Of a stretch of DNA of 8,369 nt, positions 5,326 through 8,369 are shown piece after piece. The DNA is taken from positions 1 through 8,369 of the forward strand of contig CAKSBP010000082.1 of NCBI GenBank assembly GCA_934438135.1, given 5' to 3'. The position numbers and the translations under genes are program-made. Positions within the stretch are counted from its first letter, which is position 1; every line of letters starts with the position of its first letter. The DNA comes from an uncultured Clostridium sp. Lineage in GTDB: Bacteria > Bacillota > Clostridia > Lachnospirales > Lachnospiraceae. Below the pieces are notes generated by a model. It was not told the origin of the DNA, made no database searches, and saw nothing but the letters and a program-made list of their open reading frames with translations.

Positions 5326-6192
5326 CTATTTCTTTCCTAACTCATTCGCCAACGCTGCAAACTCTTCCAGTGACAGCTTTTCTCCACGGATAGAAGGCTG
5401 CAGACCAATTGCTTCAATTGCCTCTGCAATTCTTTCTTTTGAAAAATCCAATTCACTGGAATTATTAAGTCCATTCTGAAGTGTCTTTCTCCTCTGGTTA
5501 AAGGAAGCTCGAATCAATTTAAACATTAACTTCGCATCATCAACCTGAACTGGAGGTTCTGCATGTTTTTTCAACTGAATTACAGCAGAACCCACCTTTG
5601 GCCTTGGCATAAAACAGTTTGCCGGAACATTTGCCACAATATAAGGCTCGGAATAATACTGAACTGCTAAAGATAAAGCACCGTAGTCTTTAGAGCCAGG
5701 ACCTGTCTGCATTCTATCAGCAACTTCCTTCTGTACCATAACAGTAATATTTTCAATCGGTGTTTCCTTCTCAAACAGTCCCATAATAATTGGAGTTGTA
5801 ATATAATATGGAAGGTTTGCAACAATCTTTACTGGACGTCCGTTGTTTCGTTCCTGTACCAGCTTATTTAAATCTACTTTTAAAATATCTTCATTAATAA
5901 CTGTTACGTTATCATACTCAGCTAATGTGTCATTCTCTAAAATTGGAATCAAATTTTTATCGATTTCAACTGCAACAACTTCTCTCGCTGCCTCACACAA
6001 ATACTGTGTCATCGTTCCAATACCAGGTCCGATTTCTATAATAAAATCATCCTTTGTAATATTTGCTGCACGGATAATTTTCTCCAATACATGAGTATCA
6101 ATCAGAAAGTTCTGTCCGAATTTCTTCTGAAATATAAATTCATATTTATTTAAAATCGCAATCGTATTCTGCGGATTTCCTAAAGTCGCCAT
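5326..6192 (-). CDS. rsmA: 16S rRNA (adenine-N6,N6)-dimethyltransferase RsmA (KsgA)
   Basis: A 288-residue S-adenosylmethionine dependent methyltransferase that dimethylates two adjacent adenines in the 3' terminal hairpin of 16S rRNA (A1518 and A1519 in E. coli numbering), a late step in 30S subunit assembly. Seen in order: KFGQNFL (24-30), motif I EIGPGIGTMT (53-62), the acidic VEID (75-78), and the catalytic motif NLPYYITTPI (126-135). The C-terminal helical RNA-binding domain contains RASFNQRRKTLQN and ends in LSLEEFAALANEL. Length is normal for the family. The ATG at 6192 is preceded by GGAG at 6205-6202, 9 bases away. The overlapping ATG at 6196 is out of frame. It lies 15 bases behind tatD and is probably its operon partner. 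The RNase M5 gene rnmV, which many Firmicutes carry between these two genes, is absent here. Confidence 0.96.
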   Translation of the reverse strand: MATLGNPQNTIAILNKYEFIFQKKFGQNFLIDTHVLEKIIRAANITKDDFIIEIGPGIGTMTQYLCEAAREVVAVEIDKNLIPILENDTLAEYDNVTVINEDILKVDLNKLVQERNNGRPVKIVANLPYYITTPIIMGLFEKETPIENITVMVQKEVADRMQTGPGSKDYGALSLAVQYYSEPYIVANVPANCFMPRPKVGSAVIQLKKHAEPPVQVDDAKLMFKLIRASFNQRRKTLQNGLNNSSELDFSKERIAEAIEAIGLQPSIRGEKLSLEEFAALANELGKK

Positions 6193-6207
6193 TCATTCAA
6201 TCTCCAT

Positions 6208-6975
6208 CTATTTTATTCTGTACATACGCTTCGCATTGTCTCTTGTCGTCTGCACGACCGTGTCGTAGTCCACACCTTTAATCCGTGCAATCTCCTCTGC
6301 CACATAAACCAAGTTCAGGGAATTATTTCTCTCTCCACGGTGAGGCACTGGAGACATATATGGACAGTCTGTCTCCAGAAGGATTCTGTCCAATGGTGCA
6401 TATTCTACCACCTCTTTTAACTTTTTGCTATTTTTAAAGGTAACAACGCCGCCGACACCAATGTAAAAGCCCATATCCAGATATTCACGTGCAATTTCTA
6501 CTGGATAGGAAAAGCAATGGATAACACCGCCAATCTCTTCTGATTTGGCTGCTTTCATAATATCCAGTGTGTCTTTTGCCGCATCACGACTGTGAATAAT
6601 CACTGGAAGTTTTACTTCCCGAGCCAGTTCCAGCTGACGGATAAACCATTTTTTCTGAATCTCCGGTTTCGGATCATTCCAGTAATAGTCCAGTCCAATT
6701 TCTCCAACCGCCACTACTTTCGGGTCATCGCAAAGCTTCTTAAATTCCTGTATATGTTCTTCTGCCAAAGGTGCACATTCTTCCGGATGCACACCAACCG
6801 CACCGTACATAAAATCATACTGGTGAATCAGGTTCATTGTCTTCTTCACAGTCTCTAAACTGGAAGCGACATTTACTACAAATTCAACACCTTTATCCTG
6901 AAAAGAGCCGAGCAGTTCTTCCCGGTCTTCATTGAATTTCTCATCTTCATAATGAGCATGACTGTCAAAAATCAT
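6208..6975 (-). CDS. tatD: TatD family metal-dependent hydrolase (DNase)
   Basis: A 255-residue TIM-barrel metallohydrolase of the amidohydrolase superfamily. Characterised members are metal-dependent 3'-5' exonucleases or deoxyribonucleases. All metal ligands of the family are visible: SHAHYE (His6, His8), GEIGLDYY (Glu92), IHSRDA (His128), IHCFS (His153) and ETDCPYMSP (Asp203). The frame remains open upstream to 7062, but I choose the ATG at 6975 because GGAGGT lies 5 bases upstream (6986-6981) and MIFDSHAHYE is the normal TatD N-terminus. The extra 29 residues of the longer reading show no homology I can recognise and run through the promoter region. The gene is first in a tatD-rsmA pair and diverges from the glycosidase gene. 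Confidence 0.95.
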   Translation of the reverse strand: MIFDSHAHYEDEKFNEDREELLGSFQDKGVEFVVNVASSLETVKKTMNLIHQYDFMYGAVGVHPEECAPLAEEHIQEFKKLCDDPKVVAVGEIGLDYYWNDPKPEIQKKWFIRQLELAREVKLPVIIHSRDAAKDTLDIMKAAKSEEIGGVIHCFSYPVEIAREYLDMGFYIGVGGVVTFKNSKKLKEVVEYAPLDRILLETDCPYMSPVPHRGERNNSLNLVYVAEEIARIKGVDYDTVVQTTRDNAKRMYRIK

Positions 6976-7021
6976 AATTGACCTCCGTATCTTTTTTACC
7001 ACATGTAATAGCTTTCCCTCT

Positions 7022-7039
7022 ATTCTAACAAATATAGCA
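7022..7039 (-). promoter_or_regulatory. Candidate promoter -10 region for tatD-rsmA
   Basis: On the minus strand TGCTATATT (7039-7031) matches an extended -10 with one mismatch in the hexamer, and TAGAAT (7027-7022) is a nearby alternative. Neither has a convincing -35. Either would place the start of transcription roughly 40-50 bases before the tatD start codon. Confidence 0.3.
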
Positions 7040-7092
7040 GAATACGAAAAGGGTTTCCACAAAATAAATGATACTGATTACACCATAATCTA

Positions 7093-7120
7093 TTGCTTCT
7101 ACGAAAAAATCCGTTAAAAT
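7093..7120 (+). promoter_or_regulatory. Candidate promoter of the GH36 gene
   Basis: TTGCTT at 7093-7098 and TAAAAT at 7115-7120 are separated by 16 bases. The -10 matches the consensus at five of six positions and the -35 at three of six. It would leave a short leader of about 25 bases. No catabolite-repression (cre) site or sugar regulator operator could be named with confidence in the 178-base divergent intergenic region. Confidence 0.35.
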
Positions 7121-7153
7121 AAAATCAAGAATATATATCAGGAGGAAACACCT

Positions 7154-8369
7154 ATGGCTGAACGAAATCTTTCTATCCAGGAAAATGGGCTTTTTCTGGA
7201 ATTTAAAATTACTGAGACAGATGAATTAAAATTTTTACATTTTTCCAACCTGCCTTTCAATTCGAAAACAATTCTTACAAAAGAACAGGAAACTATCATA
7301 CATCTAGAACAGGAAGCATCCTTCCGCCCAGTTGAAGTCAATATATCGGGATATGATCGTCCACTAGAACGCCACGGTACAAAATATATCGTAACCACTC
7401 CGGGATGGTGTTTAAAATACAAATCCCACAAGGATTACCACAATGAACTTGGACGAAAATTGGAATTTACTACTTACGATGAAGCTTCCGGCATCCAGGT
7501 CACAAGCCACATGCAGTTTTATAATGGTATTTCTGCTATTCGTAGCTGGTCTGAAGTCTTAAACACCGGTTTCGAAGTGCAGACACTGGAATACATATCA
7601 TCTTTTAATCTAAACGGAATTGAAAAAGAAGGACTCCTTTCCCAAAATGATAAAATAAAAATCGATATTCCTCACAACTCCTGGCAGCGTGAAATCCAAT
7701 GGGGTTCCTACTCTTTAGAAGACCTTGGCATGGGGCTTTCCCAGCCTGCCACAATCCAGCGTTCTTCCAAAGCCATTAGCATCACAAATACCGGAAACTG
7801 GTCTGCAAAATCCTATCTTCCAATGGGATGCGTAGAAAACACAGAAACCGGTTCCTGTCTGTTCTTCCAGATTGAACATAATGGTTCCTGGCATTGGGAA
7901 ATCAGCGATCAGGGAGGTCATTTATACTTACAGTTAAGTGGACCAACAGAGACAGAATCCCATTGGTTTAAGAACTTAAATCCAGGTGATAGTTTTACTT
8001 CCGTTCCTGTCTGTGTTGGATGTGCCCTGACCTCTTCCGACGGCTCTGCCTTTGACAATGCCATGGGTGAGCTGACCAAATACCGTCGTGCCATCCGCCG
8101 TCTAAATAAGGACAACGAGCATCTGGGTATTATTTTTAATGACTACATGAACTGCCTCTGGGCATGCCCGACAACAGAAAAAGAGATTCCTTTAATTGAC
8201 GCTGCTCACGATGCTGGATGCGAATATTACTGTATTGATGCTGGATGGTATTCCGACGGTGACTGGTGGGACAGTGTCGGCGAATGGCTTCCAAGTAAAG
8301 AACGCTTTCCAAATGGCATCAAAGAAGTCATCGACTACATCCGTTCCAAGGACATGATTCCAGGACTTT
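7154..8369 (+). CDS. Glycoside hydrolase family 36-like alpha-galactosidase (5' part, cut by window end)
   Basis: The first 405 codons are open to the right edge with no stop; family 36 enzymes usually run to about 700 residues or more. Residues 1-310 form the N-terminal beta-sandwich expected in the family, with RSWSEVLNTGFE (129-140 region), LEYISSFNL and SWHWEISDQGG. The TIM barrel begins at 326 with IIFNDYMNCLW, followed by EKEIPLIDAAHDAGCEYYCIDAGWYSDGDWWDSVGEW (344-378 region), where Asp362 and Trp365 fit the DxGW strand that forms part of the sugar pocket. The catalytic Asp pair would lie beyond the window. There is no signal peptide, so it should act in the cytoplasm on imported alpha-galactosides such as melibiose or raffinose. 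The ATG has GGAGG at 7141-7145, 8 bases upstream. The barrel entry differs from the common NSWEA form, so another specificity within the family is possible. Confidence 0.82.
   Translation, partial: MAERNLSIQENGLFLEFKITETDELKFLHFSNLPFNSKTILTKEQETIIHLEQEASFRPVEVNISGYDRPLERHGTKYIVTTPGWCLKYKSHKDYHNELGRKLEFTTYDEASGIQVTSHMQFYNGISAIRSWSEVLNTGFEVQTLEYISSFNLNGIEKEGLLSQNDKIKIDIPHNSWQREIQWGSYSLEDLGMGLSQPATIQRSSKAISITNTGNWSAKSYLPMGCVENTETGSCLFFQIEHNGSWHWEISDQGGHLYLQLSGPTETESHWFKNLNPGDSFTSVPVCVGCALTSSDGSAFDNAMGELTKYRRAIRRLNKDNEHLGIIFNDYMNCLWACPTTEKEIPLIDAAHDAGCEYYCIDAGWYSDGDWWDSVGEWLPSKERFPNGIKEVIDYIRSKDMIPGL

Noticed and set aside
6976..7062. 29-residue N-terminal extension of TatD
   Set aside because: The ATG at 6975 has GGAGGT 5 bases upstream and gives the standard TatD N-terminus. 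The extension overlaps the probable promoter.
7138..8115. Minus-strand open frames at 7138-7431, 7715-7921 and 7918-8115
   Set aside because: They are shadows of the long plus-strand glycosidase frame, which has a strong ribosome binding site and recognisable family motifs.

Overview
The window looks like ordinary chromosome from a low-GC anaerobic Firmicute, most likely a gut Lachnospiraceae member. This rests on AT-rich intergenic DNA, strong AGGAGG-type ribosome binding sites, a polar amino acid ABC operon, a ThiT-type thiamine transporter behind a TPP riboswitch, a partial class III ribonucleotide reductase activase, and a 400-residue acidic-linker protein of a type I associate with that family. 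No species is claimed. No mobile element, CRISPR array, tRNA or rRNA was seen.

Layout from left to right. (1) Positions 1-731, plus strand: the last 50 codons of an NrdG-like radical SAM activase, then a GNAT acetyltransferase 18 bases behind it. (2) Positions 733-1935, minus strand: a protein of unknown function with N- and C-terminal globular domains joined by a long Glu/Pro-rich linker. It converges on the acetyltransferase with one base between the stop codons. (3) Positions 1936-2174: a divergent regulatory region. (4) Positions 2175-4339, plus strand: a complete three-gene amino acid importer (lipoprotein, TTG-started permease, ATPase) closed by an intrinsic terminator. (5) Positions 4397-5258: a near-consensus promoter, a TPP riboswitch and thiT. 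The leader carries a legible three-part translational switch: an aptamer strand, an anti-Shine-Dalgarno segment and the Shine-Dalgarno itself. (6) Positions 5280-5317: a terminator hairpin between convergent thiT and rsmA. (7) Positions 5326-6975, minus strand: tatD followed by rsmA, a conserved housekeeping pair. (8) Positions 7154-8369, plus strand: the first 405 residues of an intracellular GH36-type alpha-galactosidase, divergent from tatD and cut by the window end.

The genes form separate units: nucleotide reduction and acetylation, amino acid import, thiamine import, rRNA methylation with DNA/tRNA quality control, and galactoside breakdown. The ABC operon and thiT each have their own promoter and terminator. 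Nothing here amounts to a clearly new system. The most interesting items are the thiT leader, whose switching mechanism can be proposed from sequence alone, and the unknown acidic-linker protein, whose short predicted leader has a Shine-Dalgarno-like GGAGG in the loop of an AT-only hairpin.
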